Assembly (NCBI GenBank): GCA_041744735.1
Contig: JBGTKH010000387.1
Span: forward strand, 1 to 43,498
Direction of reading: 5' to 3'
DNA length: 43,498 nucleotides
Source of the DNA: JBGTKH01 sp041744735
GTDB lineage: Bacteria > Planctomycetota > Planctomycetia > Pirellulales > Pirellulaceae
Positions 1 to 7,940 of the stretch are shown in pieces. Within the stretch, counting starts at the first letter, position 1. Each line of letters opens with the position of its first letter. The notes under the pieces were generated by a model. The model saw only the letters and a list, made by a program, of their open reading frames with translations, made no database searches and was not told the origin of the DNA. The position numbers were made by a program, and so were the translations under genes.

Positions 1-180
1 ATGCTGAACCCTAGCAACCTAACTTCTGTCAATCGCGACGACATCGAAGTGATGCAACCCTCCCCCACGTCCCTGATGCCCTCCGGCCTGCTCGACACGC
101 TAACCCAAGACGAAATCCTCGACCTTCTGGCCTACCTCCGCGCCACCACCGCACCGGCACAAGCGGCGGCAAGCAGGTGA
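1..180 (+). CDS. C-terminal end of a planctomycete-type cytochrome/heme-binding protein (5' truncated)
   Basis: Frame 1 is open from the first base to a TGA at 178-180. The end reads SLMPSGLLDTLTQDEILDLL followed by AYL. This closely resembles the last helix of the PVC-type c-type cytochrome / heme-binding domains that close many very large planctomycete membrane-bound dehydrogenase-like proteins, where an LLDTLT-D-EILDLIAYL stretch is the rule. The heme CxxCH motif would lie upstream, outside the window, so heme binding cannot be confirmed. An ATG at base 1 is probably internal. In the family this tail follows the covalently bound heme and packs as the final helix. The call rests on this one signature. 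Confidence 0.7.
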   Translation: MLNPSNLTSVNRDDIEVMQPSPTSLMPSGLLDTLTQDEILDLLAYLRATTAPAQAAASR

Positions 181-266
181 CTTGCCCACATACCAAAACA
201 TCTTCATAATCAAGCGTAGCCATCGTTTGCGGAACGACAATCAACTTTTGCGAGGGCCACGTAGCG

Positions 267-791
267 TTGTTTGCCATCGGCTTCCTATCCGAGTTGTGGC
301 GCGACGTGTTGGCCAGCCTTGGCGCGGCAGGTACTCTCGCCTCCGTCGCAGGGTTGGTTTATGCCATCTACCAAATCCGAAAGACGAAATCCGCGGCAGA
401 GGCGGCGAGAGTTGCATCCGAAGAAACGAGGACACTGAGCCGACAAGATTACCAACGCTATGCCGTCGCCAACGCAGTGCAGTTTATTGGGGAATTGAAG
501 GCATTCGTTGCGGGCAAGGTTTGGGAAAGGGCCTCGCTGCGATTCTCGGATCTCGCCGTCCAAGCGTCGCAAGTTGCCAACTTGCAGCGCCCGAACGATC
601 CGGAAACAGCAAACCAGTGGGAAATACTGGCTGACGAATTGCGGCAGTGGGCACAAAGTTGCGAAAAGGTATTGGCTGGTCAGATAAAATTTCAACAGGG
701 AAAGTGGACGAAGCTTCTTCCGCGGCTTGAGTCCATGTTTCACACGTACCACGGTCCTTTCTCGCTAGATGATCGAGGTGAAAAACGATGA
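267..791 (+). CDS. Small membrane-anchored protein of unknown function
   Basis: About 174 residues. One clear hydrophobic segment at about residues 13-34 (VLASLGAAGTLASVAGLVYAIY) is followed by basic QIRKTK and then a helical soluble part rich in Ala, Glu and Gln. This suggests a single membrane anchor with a cytoplasmic helical domain. The frame has no ATG near the 5' end; TTG at 267 is the first plausible start, and the frame is open upstream to a stop at 207-209. The stop overlaps the next gene's start (ATGA at 788-791), so the two genes are probably translationally coupled. The architecture recalls small membrane proteins found beside effectors in accessory regions, but I do not recognise the family. 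Confidence 0.55.
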   Translation: MFAIGFLSELWRDVLASLGAAGTLASVAGLVYAIYQIRKTKSAAEAARVASEETRTLSRQDYQRYAVANAVQFIGELKAFVAGKVWERASLRFSDLAVQASQVANLQRPNDPETANQWEILADELRQWAQSCEKVLAGQIKFQQGKWTKLLPRLESMFHTYHGPFSLDDRGEKR

Positions 792-1183
792 TTTCCGATG
801 ATGAAGTAAGAAAATTCGCGGTATCACTGCTCAGCAAATCCGTCAATAATCAAGTCGCTTGGGAACGTAAGAACATCCCACCAGACGATCCGGATTTCGG
901 CTCGAGGAAGAAGACGTGTTACGCCGTGACGTTTCCAAAATCGGCCATTCAGCTTGAATTCACAAGTCCCTACGCCGAGCCAGATTTCATCTCCTTCGAC
1001 ATCCTTAACGATCGCGGCGAATTCGTACGCCGGTGGAAAGTTACTGATGGGGGTGAAGACTGGAATTTTGTTAATCAATTGTATTTGGACGCAGAACGAT
1101 ACGTCACAAAGTGGGATCAGGTGCGTGACGACCTAAACGCCGCCTTGGCGTCGAGCGGTACGATCGGAACAAAAGCTGATTGA
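788..1183 (+). CDS. Small soluble protein of unknown function, coupled to the upstream membrane protein
   Basis: 131 residues, mixed alpha/beta composition, no signal peptide or membrane segment. It starts with ATG overlapping the previous stop by four bases, which argues that the pair is a two-gene unit. The middle has alternating hydrophobic strands (CYAVTFPKSAIQLEFTS, DFISFDILND) with a charged helix at the end. I recognise no catalytic motif. The gene ends about 80 bases from a convergent gene, with a hairpin between them. Confidence 0.55.
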   Translation: MISDDEVRKFAVSLLSKSVNNQVAWERKNIPPDDPDFGSRKKTCYAVTFPKSAIQLEFTSPYAEPDFISFDILNDRGEFVRRWKVTDGGEDWNFVNQLYLDAERYVTKWDQVRDDLNAALASSGTIGTKAD

Positions 1184-1191
1184 ATTGGTCT

Positions 1192-1243
1192 TTCACAATT
1201 CATTGCTGCTCACGGATTACTCGTGTCGCAGCAATATTGTGAA
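1192..1243. terminator. Inverted repeat between convergent genes, probable bidirectional terminator
   Basis: Left arm 1192-1209 (ttcacaattcattgctgc) pairs with right arm 1228-1243 (gcagcaatattgtgaa) apart from a two-base bulge. It lies between convergent genes ending at 1183 and 1267. No long T run follows, so intrinsic termination is inferred from position and pairing. Confidence 0.55.
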
Positions 1244-1266
1244 GGGGAGCCGATGAGATTGTCCTC

Positions 1267-2286
1267 TCACTTTGTGAAGCTCGGTGGTTGTTGATTTGCC
1301 AACCGCGTGAGGGTTTCATCCAAGCGCGCGAGGATGCGGGGGCGGTCGTCGAAGTGACGATGTTGGACGTAGAGCCACTCGAGCCAGTTCATGCCGGAGA
1401 GGAGCACGGTGCTTTCGTCGAAGATGCGCACGAGCGATCGTTCGTTGGGCGAGAGAGGCCGCACGGATTGATAGGCGGCCAAGCCGCGGTGCCAGCGGTC
1501 GGTGTCGTCGGCGATCAGACTGCCCAATAGCCGCGCGATGTCGGCGGCGACCGTTTCGACGCGTAGCGCACCGAAGTCGATAATGCCGCTGACAACGTCG
1601 CCGCTGAACAGCACGTGATCGTGCCAAACGTCGCGGATGCACGGTTGTAGAGGAACGGCTAACCTTGCGGTCGACTCGACTCGCGCGAGCACCGCCGGCG
1701 CTCGGCTGGTGAATAACGCCAACAGCCGTCGAGCACGTGGTTCCAGCGCGGGCCAGATGTGTGGCGTAATTGCTGCCGCGATCTTACCGCAGCCGCTTTG
1801 CAACAATTCCATGATGCGGGCGCGCCGCTCCTGCAAACCGGGCGACGGTTCATGCTGCGGCGAGGCAGCCGGGCACGTTGCGGCGGCTGTGTGGAAGTAG
1901 GCCAAGGCTTGCATGGCCGCGGCCAGTTTCTGATCGCTGGGGGCGCGGTGGTAGTCGGCGGTTCCTGGCAGCCACTGGGTCAACTCCCAAAAGTGTCCAG
2001 CGTGATTGACGAACGTTTGGCCCGCCGTGGTTTCGAACGGCGCGGGGATGAAGGTCAACCCTTGCTCGTGCACGTGACGCAGCACAGCGTGAATGAAACT
2101 CAGCCGCTCGCGCGACGGGTGCTCAACCGGCCAGCGGCGCAGGCATAGTGAACCGGCGTCCGCGGTGACTCGCCAAAAACACGCCCCACTGTAACCGCCG
2201 GCCGAGCCGAGCGACTCGACGGCCCGCGACTGAAACGGAGCCGGATACTCGGCAAGGACACAGTGGGCTTGTTGTTCGAGCGTCAT
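1267..2286 (-). CDS. Phosphotransferase of the APH / choline kinase-like fold
   Basis: 339 residues from the ATG at 2286 (a TTG at 2298 would add four). The protein has the aminoglycoside phosphotransferase (protein-kinase-like) plan: a small N-lobe, an FWELTQWLPG hinge at about residue 100, and a catalytic region CIRDVWHDHVLF followed by GIIDFGAL, which stand in for the HGDxxxxN and DxD motifs of the family. The catalytic Asp (WHD) and the metal-binding Asp (IDFG) are present; the usual Asn is replaced, as I expect for this subgroup. Homologues phosphorylate small hydroxylated metabolites (choline, homoserine) or antibiotics; the substrate here cannot be read from sequence. It is a single gene transcribed away from the metalloprotease. 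Confidence 0.75.
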   Translation of the reverse strand: MTLEQQAHCVLAEYPAPFQSRAVESLGSAGGYSGACFWRVTADAGSLCLRRWPVEHPSRERLSFIHAVLRHVHEQGLTFIPAPFETTAGQTFVNHAGHFWELTQWLPGTADYHRAPSDQKLAAAMQALAYFHTAAATCPAASPQHEPSPGLQERRARIMELLQSGCGKIAAAITPHIWPALEPRARRLLALFTSRAPAVLARVESTARLAVPLQPCIRDVWHDHVLFSGDVVSGIIDFGALRVETVAADIARLLGSLIADDTDRWHRGLAAYQSVRPLSPNERSLVRIFDESTVLLSGMNWLEWLYVQHRHFDDRPRILARLDETLTRLANQQPPSFTK

Positions 2287-2300
2287 TGATCGGTCCAAGT

Positions 2301-2371
2301 GTACGACGGCCCTCCGAGGCCGTCTGCCGCGAAGACAACGGCCTCGGAGGGGCCTCGGAGGGCCATCGTAC
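2301..2371. repeat. Intergenic palindromic repeat (GGCCTCGGAGG family)
   Basis: Left arm 2301-2321 (gtacgacggccctccgaggcc) matches the reverse complement of 2351-2371 at 20 of 21 positions. An extra half unit, acggcctcggagg, sits just before the right arm. It lies between divergent genes, so it is not a terminator for both neighbours and is better seen as a REP-like element. Confidence 0.7.
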
Positions 2372-2694
2372 GAAAACGCGCGGCCCGACGGTATAATCGA
2401 AATGCCGGGTATATTCGCGCCGGTTACCCCAGCGGCGTCAACTTTCTTGCCAGACCAAGCGACTCATCTGCGGGCTCGCCCGTGGTCGGAAGTTTTGCCA
2501 AAGCCTAATGTTGCGGCGGAAAGCCGATCCGGGTTCCAGATTGGCTCAGTTTACCTGTTTCGCTGGAACGACAAACTGGGGTATATTTAACGGGCGCTGC
2601 TATGCCACAATACTGCCAGACTTGCCGTACAAACATCCCCGCGGCGGCGATTGTTCGCCGCGATTTCCTTCCGACTTTTTTCGAGAGAGTAACC
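2372..2694. other. Intergenic region upstream of the metalloprotease
   Basis: About 320 bases with no convincing gene. It holds a short GC hairpin (gcggcgatt and cgccgcg near 2640-2663) and, just before the next gene, gagagag at about 2685, a fair ribosome binding site seven to eight bases before the ATG at 2695. No consensus promoter could be picked with confidence. Confidence 0.5.
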
Positions 2695-5361
2695 ATGCGC
2701 AATCGGTTCATCACGTTCGCGGTCGTCCTGTCCTTGTTCTCATTAACCGCAATCGGATTCGCAGAAGACGCGGAGAAACAGGAAACGCCGGCCTCACAGC
2801 CCGCCGCAAATTCCTCCACGCCCTCCGCGCCGGCTCACGCGGCCATCCTCAAAGACGCGAAAGAGTTCCCCGGCCTGATCACCGTCTATCAAAAGGGGAC
2901 CAGCCTGTATGCCGAGCTCGGCTCCGGTGATTACTCGAACGAGTACATCGTGTTGATTTCCATCGCCCGCGGCATCAGCCAAGGTCAGTTGCTGGGCGGG
3001 ATGAGTTGGGGCTTCGGCGACGATTGGGTGTGGCAGTTCCGCAAAGTCGATGACCGCGTGCACATCATCCGCAAGAACGTGCGCTTCAAAGCCAACAAAG
3101 GCTCGCCGGAATCGTCGGCCGTGCGAAATGCGTACACTGACAGCGTGCTGTTCAGCTTGCCCGTAATGACCAAAGGCCCGAAAGGCGGCGACCTGGTGAA
3201 CCTGACGCCCGTGTTCATGAGCGACCTGCCGCAAATCGGCCAGACGCTGCCCGGCTTCGGTTTTGCATCCGACAAGTCCACGTGGGGCGCGATCAAGAAT
3301 TTCAAAGACAATTTGGAGTTGGAGGTTGCAGCCACGTACGCGTCGAACGGACAGTTGAGTATTGACTCGGTGCCCGACTCGCGCGGCGTTACGATTCACG
3401 TGCACTACTCGATCAGCAAGTTGCCGCAGACAGGCTACACTCCGCGGATGGCCGATGATCGTGTCGGCTACTTCCTGACCGTCGTCAAAGATTTCTCTAA
3501 GGCCAGCGACCGCGATCAGTTTGTGCGATACATCAATCGCTGGCATCTGGAGAAGGCAGACTCGTCGGCGAAACTATCGCCGCCTAAGCAGCCGATTGTT
3601 TTCTGGATCGAGAAGACGGTGCCGTTCAAATACCGCAAGCCGATCCGCGAAGGGGTCGAGGAATGGAACAAAGCGTTCGAGGCCGCGGGATACGTCAACG
3701 CGATCGAAGTCCGCCAGCAACCGGACGACGCCGAATGGGACCCGGAAGACATTAACTACAACACGTTCCGCTGGATCACTGCCAACGCCGGCTTTGCCAT
3801 GGGGCCGTCGCGAGTGAATCCGTACACGGGCCAGATTCTGGATGCGGACATCATTTTCGACGCCGACTTCCTCACGTTTTGGAAGGACGAATACGAGACG
3901 TTCACGCCGCAAAGCATCGCGGCCATGACCGGCGGTTCGTTGGAGCCGGACGACGAACCGAAAACGCCGTCGCAGCAACTTCTCACGCAAGGCCGCTACG
4001 GCGATTGCCAGTTGAACGAAGGCATGTCGCGGCAATTTGCGTTCGGGGCGGCGGCGCTAATGGCCGCGGCCGACGCCGATGGAACAGTTTCGGCCGAGAT
4101 GCAAGAGAAGCTGATCATGCAGGGATTGAAGGAAGTGACGATGCACGAGGTCGGTCATACGCTCGGCCTGCGGCACAATTTCAAGGCCAGCAAGTACCTG
4201 AACCTGAGAGACATGAACAGCCCCGAGAAGTCCAGGGACGGCATGGTCGCCTCGGTGATGGACTACATCCCGGTCAATATTGTGCCCAAGGGCTGGGAGC
4301 AGGGCGAGTATTTTACCTCGACCATCGGACCGTATGACGTGTGGGCTATCCAGTATGGTTACACGCCACAATCCGGCGGCACGACGGGCGAAGTGTCGGA
4401 GCTGCAGAAGATCGCGGCCCGCAGCGGCGAACCCGCGCTGGCTTATGCTACGGACGAAGACACGCGCGGCAGCGATCCCGATCCGGATTCGAATCGCTTC
4501 GACTTGGGCAGTGACTCGTTGGAGTACGCCAAGATCCGCTCGCAGATCGTTCAGGAATTGCTGCCCGGCATGGTCGATCGCATGACCAAAGAGGGTGACG
4601 ATTACACGCAAGCCCGCCGCGCGTTCAACGTGCTGTTGTCGCAGCATGGGCAGAGCATGTTCTTCGTGGCGCGGTACGTCGGCGGCCTGTACACCAGCCG
4701 CAGCCACAAAGGCGACAAAGACGCCAAGCCGCCGGTCACGGTCGTCGATCCTAAACTCCAGCGCGACGCAATGGCGATGCTGGAAGAGCAAGTGTTGAGC
4801 GAGAAGCCGTATCAATTCTCGCCGGAAATGTACAGCTATCTGGCGTCGTCGAATTGGATGCACTGGGGCAGCAGCACCACAACGCGAAAGGACTTTCCGA
4901 TCCACAGCTACGTCTTGATGTGGCAGGAACGAGTGTTGGCCCAACTGCTGTCGTCTTCAACTCTCGAACGGCTATACGACGCGGAATTGAAAGTGCCGCC
5001 GGATCAGGACACGTTCACGACGGCGGAACTGATCGAGCGGCTGACGAAGGCCGTGTTCTCTGAAGTGGAGACGCTGAAGGACGGCAAGTACACCAACCGC
5101 CAGCCCGCGATCAGCAGCCTGCGGCGTAATTTACAGCGCAGCTACATGAAAACCCTGTCGAGTCTGGCCATGAGTCGCAACACGGCGCCGCAAGATTGCC
5201 AGACGATCGCGTACGCCGAACTGTCGTCGCTGAAGAATCGCATCGACAAGTTGCTGGACAGTAAGATCAAGCTCGACAGCTACACGCAGGCCCACCTGCA
5301 AGAGACGACCAGCCGTATCGAGAAAGTGCTCGACGCGCGGCTGACGCTGAGCAGCCCGTAG
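2695..5361 (+). CDS. Secreted zinc-dependent metalloprotease (DUF5117/DUF5118 type)
   Basis: 888 residues. I take ATG 2695 as the start because it gives a typical Sec signal peptide (MRNRFITFAVVLSLF then LTAIGFA, cleavage before EDAEK) and has a purine-rich site upstream; an in-frame ATG at 2602 would put 31 odd residues before it. The active site is HEVGHTLGLRHNF, with zinc ligands His484, His488 and His494 and catalytic Glu485; a Met-turn-like SVMDY follows at about 520-524. This is the extended met-zincin motif of the large metalloproteases with DUF5118-DUF5117-DUF4953 order that are common in Bacteroidota and Planctomycetota. The N-terminal third would be the DUF5118/5117 part. Expected to act outside the cytoplasmic membrane on unknown proteins. 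It is monocistronic and followed by a strong inverted repeat. Confidence 0.88.
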   Translation: MRNRFITFAVVLSLFSLTAIGFAEDAEKQETPASQPAANSSTPSAPAHAAILKDAKEFPGLITVYQKGTSLYAELGSGDYSNEYIVLISIARGISQGQLLGGMSWGFGDDWVWQFRKVDDRVHIIRKNVRFKANKGSPESSAVRNAYTDSVLFSLPVMTKGPKGGDLVNLTPVFMSDLPQIGQTLPGFGFASDKSTWGAIKNFKDNLELEVAATYASNGQLSIDSVPDSRGVTIHVHYSISKLPQTGYTPRMADDRVGYFLTVVKDFSKASDRDQFVRYINRWHLEKADSSAKLSPPKQPIVFWIEKTVPFKYRKPIREGVEEWNKAFEAAGYVNAIEVRQQPDDAEWDPEDINYNTFRWITANAGFAMGPSRVNPYTGQILDADIIFDADFLTFWKDEYETFTPQSIAAMTGGSLEPDDEPKTPSQQLLTQGRYGDCQLNEGMSRQFAFGAAALMAAADADGTVSAEMQEKLIMQGLKEVTMHEVGHTLGLRHNFKASKYLNLRDMNSPEKSRDGMVASVMDYIPVNIVPKGWEQGEYFTSTIGPYDVWAIQYGYTPQSGGTTGEVSELQKIAARSGEPALAYATDEDTRGSDPDPDSNRFDLGSDSLEYAKIRSQIVQELLPGMVDRMTKEGDDYTQARRAFNVLLSQHGQSMFFVARYVGGLYTSRSHKGDKDAKPPVTVVDPKLQRDAMAMLEEQVLSEKPYQFSPEMYSYLASSNWMHWGSSTTTRKDFPIHSYVLMWQERVLAQLLSSSTLERLYDAELKVPPDQDTFTTAELIERLTKAVFSEVETLKDGKYTNRQPAISSLRRNLQRSYMKTLSSLAMSRNTAPQDCQTIAYAELSSLKNRIDKLLDSKIKLDSYTQAHLQETTSRIEKVLDARLTLSSP

Positions 5362-5370
5362 GCGAAGAAC

Positions 5371-5461
5371 GGGGTCGGGAGTCTTTTTCAATTCTGGCCG
5401 TTGATCGTTAACCGCTGCAAACAGATCAGACTGGCCAGAATTGAAAAAGACTCCCGACCCC
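5371..5461. repeat. Perfect 29-base inverted repeat with 33-base loop
   Basis: Arms 5371-5399 and 5433-5461 are exact reverse complements; each contains ggggtcgggagtcttttt on one strand. It starts 10 bases after the metalloprotease stop and ends 18 bases before the PII gene. The loop also contains a small gttgatc/gatcag pair. It can act as a terminator for the upstream gene, but its size and perfection suggest a mobile REP-like element. Confidence 0.85.
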
Positions 5462-5479
5462 TTTATGGAGACGGACGCC

Positions 5480-5827
5480 GTGAAGATTGTGATCGCGCTG
5501 ATTCAGCCGACGAAATTGCGGGCCGTTCAGGAGGCGCTGGCCAAGGTGGGCGTCGAGCGGATGACAGTCTGCGATGCGCAGGGCTACGGCCGACAGCGCG
5601 GACAGACGGCGATGTACCGCGGCGTCGAGTACAAGACGAACTTGTTGCGAAAAGTTGCCATCGAAATAGCCGTGAACGATGATTTTCTCGACCGCACTGT
5701 CGAGACGATTGCCAACGTCGCTCGCACCGGCCCCGAAGGCAACATCGGCGACGGCAAGATCTTCGTGCTGCCGATGGATGATGTTTTGCGAGTGAGCGAC
5801 GGCACCACGGGACCGGAAGCGGTGTAG
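5480..5827 (+). CDS. glnB: PII signal-transduction protein (GlnB/GlnK family)
   Basis: 116 residues from GTG 5480, which gives the family start MKIVIALIQP and has GGAG nine bases upstream; ATG 5465 would add five residues. The PII hallmarks are present: the GYGRQRGQTAMYRGVEY segment placing Tyr51 at the tip of the T-loop, and the B-loop TGPEGNIGDGKIFV that contacts ATP/ADP. PII trimers sense 2-oxoglutarate and adenylate ratio and control ammonium transport and nitrogen assimilation. Tyr51 leaves uridylylation possible. Neither amtB nor glnA is adjacent, so the partner is not shown by context. The four-residue PEGN extension in the B-loop region also occurs in PII proteins outside the enterobacteria. 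The perfect inverted repeat directly upstream may affect its expression. Confidence 0.92.
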   Translation: MKIVIALIQPTKLRAVQEALAKVGVERMTVCDAQGYGRQRGQTAMYRGVEYKTNLLRKVAIEIAVNDDFLDRTVETIANVARTGPEGNIGDGKIFVLPMDDVLRVSDGTTGPEAV

Positions 5828-5889
5828 GGATTTTTGATTTGAGATTTGGGATTTTGTTAGGTAATAGCGGCACCGAATTTTTCGTCACC

Positions 5890-6252
5890 ATGCCCGGCTT
5901 GTACTTGACCAAGGATTTGATGTTCTCTTCGCGCGTTTCGAGCGCCGCGCGGGCGGCGGGGTTGGACGTGAAAGTTGTGGTGTCACCAGCCGCGCTGCTC
6001 GATCAGGCCGCTGCCGAGCAGATTGACGTCGTGATCGTGGACTTGGACATGCACGGGCTCAACGTACGAGAGTTGGTGCCGCAGCTTCGACAACTCAAGC
6101 ATCCGCCCCGCGCTATCGTCGGCTATGGGCCTCACGTCTACGAACACCTGCTCGCAACGGCCACCGAAGCCGGCTGCGATGAAGTCTTCACGCGCGGCCA
6201 ATTCAACAGCCAGATGGACCAGATTCTGGCCAAGTACCTCAGCGCACTGTAG
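5890..6252 (+). CDS. Small receiver-like (CheY-fold) protein
   Basis: 120 residues from ATG 5890 (MPGLYLTKDLMFSSRV). The order fits a single receiver fold: strand VKVVVS, strand DVVIVDLDM, strand RAIVGYGPHV, strand CDEVFTRGQF. VDLD aligns with the phospho-acceptor region of response regulators, but the Thr/Ser and Lys switch residues are not clear, so it may be a non-phosphorylated relative. It lacks an output domain. It lies about 60 bases after the PII gene on the same strand and could be co-transcribed. The N-terminal LTKDLMFSSRV pattern recurs in small planctomycete proteins of unknown role. Confidence 0.6.
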   Translation: MPGLYLTKDLMFSSRVSSAARAAGLDVKVVVSPAALLDQAAAEQIDVVIVDLDMHGLNVRELVPQLRQLKHPPRAIVGYGPHVYEHLLATATEAGCDEVFTRGQFNSQMDQILAKYLSAL

Positions 6253-6315
6253 GTTAGACATGCTTGTCCGACCGTTCGAAGCGGCTCGGTTGTCGGACGA
6301 GTAGGTGCAACCTAC
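6249..6315. terminator. Interrupted inverted repeat between convergent genes
   Basis: Outer arms gtaggtt (6249-6255) and aacctac (6309-6315), inner arms gtccgac (6266-6272) and gtcggac (6292-6298). It overlaps the stop of the receiver-like gene and ends 26 bases before the convergent membrane-protein gene. Probably a bidirectional terminator made from a REP-like element. Confidence 0.55.
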
Positions 6316-6340
6316 GGACAGGTCGACCGCCGACATACCG

Positions 6341-7660
6341 TCACGCGCCGCGCTCATCAGAGTCATTTCGCTTCGTCGCGGGCGGGTCCTCCAACACGAT
6401 GTCTTCGTTATCTGAATCACTTGACGCCGACGGTTCGGCGACGCCTGGCACGCCGGCTTTGTCGGGCTTTAGGGGCGGCAGGCCGAACGGCTCTTGTTCG
6501 TCTTCCACAAAGACTTCGTCCAGTTCCGTTTGATCGACGTCGCGCCGCAAGAGCAAATAGATGGCGGTCGCCAGGCACCAGAAGAAGCTGAATGCAAATC
6601 CGGCGGCGATGGCGCGGACCAATCCGTTGAATAGCTGCAGCAAGAAAATGCCGGCTCCGAGCATCCCGTCAATGTCTCGGCTTCCTTCGGCGGCGATGAG
6701 CAATTCCGCCAGCCTCTCATGGCCCGTGCCCCATGACACACCCCAATAACAGAGATGAATCACGGCTTCTGAAAACAGATACACGACCAGCCAACCCACG
6801 GCTCCGAAAGTTACGGCCAGCAGCGCGTAAAACAAATAGTGCAGCGGCCGCTGGTAGGTGTAGGCATAGCTGCGGCTGAGCGCATCGAAGGCGTCGCTCC
6901 CTTCGCTGCTGATCGTGCCCCACATCAGCGGCCAGCCGAACAATAACCCCGTCAACAGCAGCGCCATCAAGAATCCGCCAAGTAGCACCAGCAGCCACAA
7001 CACGCCCGCCACCACGACGCCGAAGTCCAATCGCATCAGCAATCCCAGAAAAAACATCGGCACCGCAATCAGCACGACGCCCAACAGTGGATACAACGGC
7101 GCCGCAAAATACGCGCCCAGTTTATGCGCGGCGTACTTCACCGCGCCCACCAAACCCTCACGTTCCTCGCGCCCCAAATGCATCGCCGCCACACGGGTGA
7201 TCGCGCCGCCGAAGAAGGCCCACACCAACAACGTCCACAATCCGCCCAACAGAAAATACGCGAACTTGGCCAGCGTCCACTGCAAATTGAATAACTGCTG
7301 AAACGGCTGCACCAGCCGCTGGAACACCGCCGTGGAATCGCCGGCGACGGGGAAGAAGACTTTGTCGATGGGATAGGGAAACGTCACTCCATAAGGAACC
7401 GTTTCTGAATTGCCGTCACGCGCGCCAGGCCAGCGACGGTTGTACTCAACAAACTGCAGCAACGCCGCGTCGTTGCGCACGTCGCCACGGACAAACAACA
7501 ACTCACTGCACCGCCATCCCACCGGCGTCAACAGCGCCCCGGCGGTGGCCAACAGCAACAGTGGAAAACTGATCGCCAGAGCGAACGTGCGAAAAATAAT
7601 CAGCCACGGGCACAGATCGTGCCACGAAACATTCCGCAACGAGCCACGGTCGTCCGACAT
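6341..7660 (-). CDS. Polytopic membrane protein, conserved in planctomycetes, function unknown
   Basis: 439 residues from ATG 7660, which has GGGAG seven to eight bases upstream. At least six hydrophobic segments are visible: about 24-45 (LIIFRTFALAISFPLLLLAT), around 140-170, 190-215, 220-250 (GVVVAGVLWLLVLLGGFLMA), 280-310 and 360-385. The C-terminus is a charged cytoplasmic tail rich in Asp, Glu, Ser and Pro. There is no signature of a transporter or enzyme. The body SRSYAYTYQRPLHYLFYALL resembles a recurrent planctomycete membrane family that I know only as hypothetical. The upstream 280 bases (7661-7940) to the divergent lipoprotein gene hold no other gene that I can support. Confidence 0.7.
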   Translation of the reverse strand: MSDDRGSLRNVSWHDLCPWLIIFRTFALAISFPLLLLATAGALLTPVGWRCSELLFVRGDVRNDAALLQFVEYNRRWPGARDGNSETVPYGVTFPYPIDKVFFPVAGDSTAVFQRLVQPFQQLFNLQWTLAKFAYFLLGGLWTLLVWAFFGGAITRVAAMHLGREEREGLVGAVKYAAHKLGAYFAAPLYPLLGVVLIAVPMFFLGLLMRLDFGVVVAGVLWLLVLLGGFLMALLLTGLLFGWPLMWGTISSEGSDAFDALSRSYAYTYQRPLHYLFYALLAVTFGAVGWLVVYLFSEAVIHLCYWGVSWGTGHERLAELLIAAEGSRDIDGMLGAGIFLLQLFNGLVRAIAAGFAFSFFWCLATAIYLLLRRDVDQTELDEVFVEDEQEPFGLPPLKPDKAGVPGVAEPSASSDSDNEDIVLEDPPATKRNDSDERGA

Positions 7661-7940
7661 GTTAAAAGTCTCCCTGTGCATGCCTCGCCGCGAAACCAGC
7701 GGCCGGCCGAAACGGTCATCGATGATTGCAAGTTGTACTTTCCGCGGCGCAAACCGACTACCCTACATGCCGAAATCTTCGGGACTTGTCTTGAGCCGTT
7801 GGCACTGGCACACTGGAAGATAGTCAGTTACGCCGCCACGACGGATGCACTTGGATATCCCCTAGGATACTTTGAAGCCACGGCCGGAAGCTTTGCCAAC
7901 GAACCGCTCGAATCACCGTCTATTGAATAGGATTGTTTAT

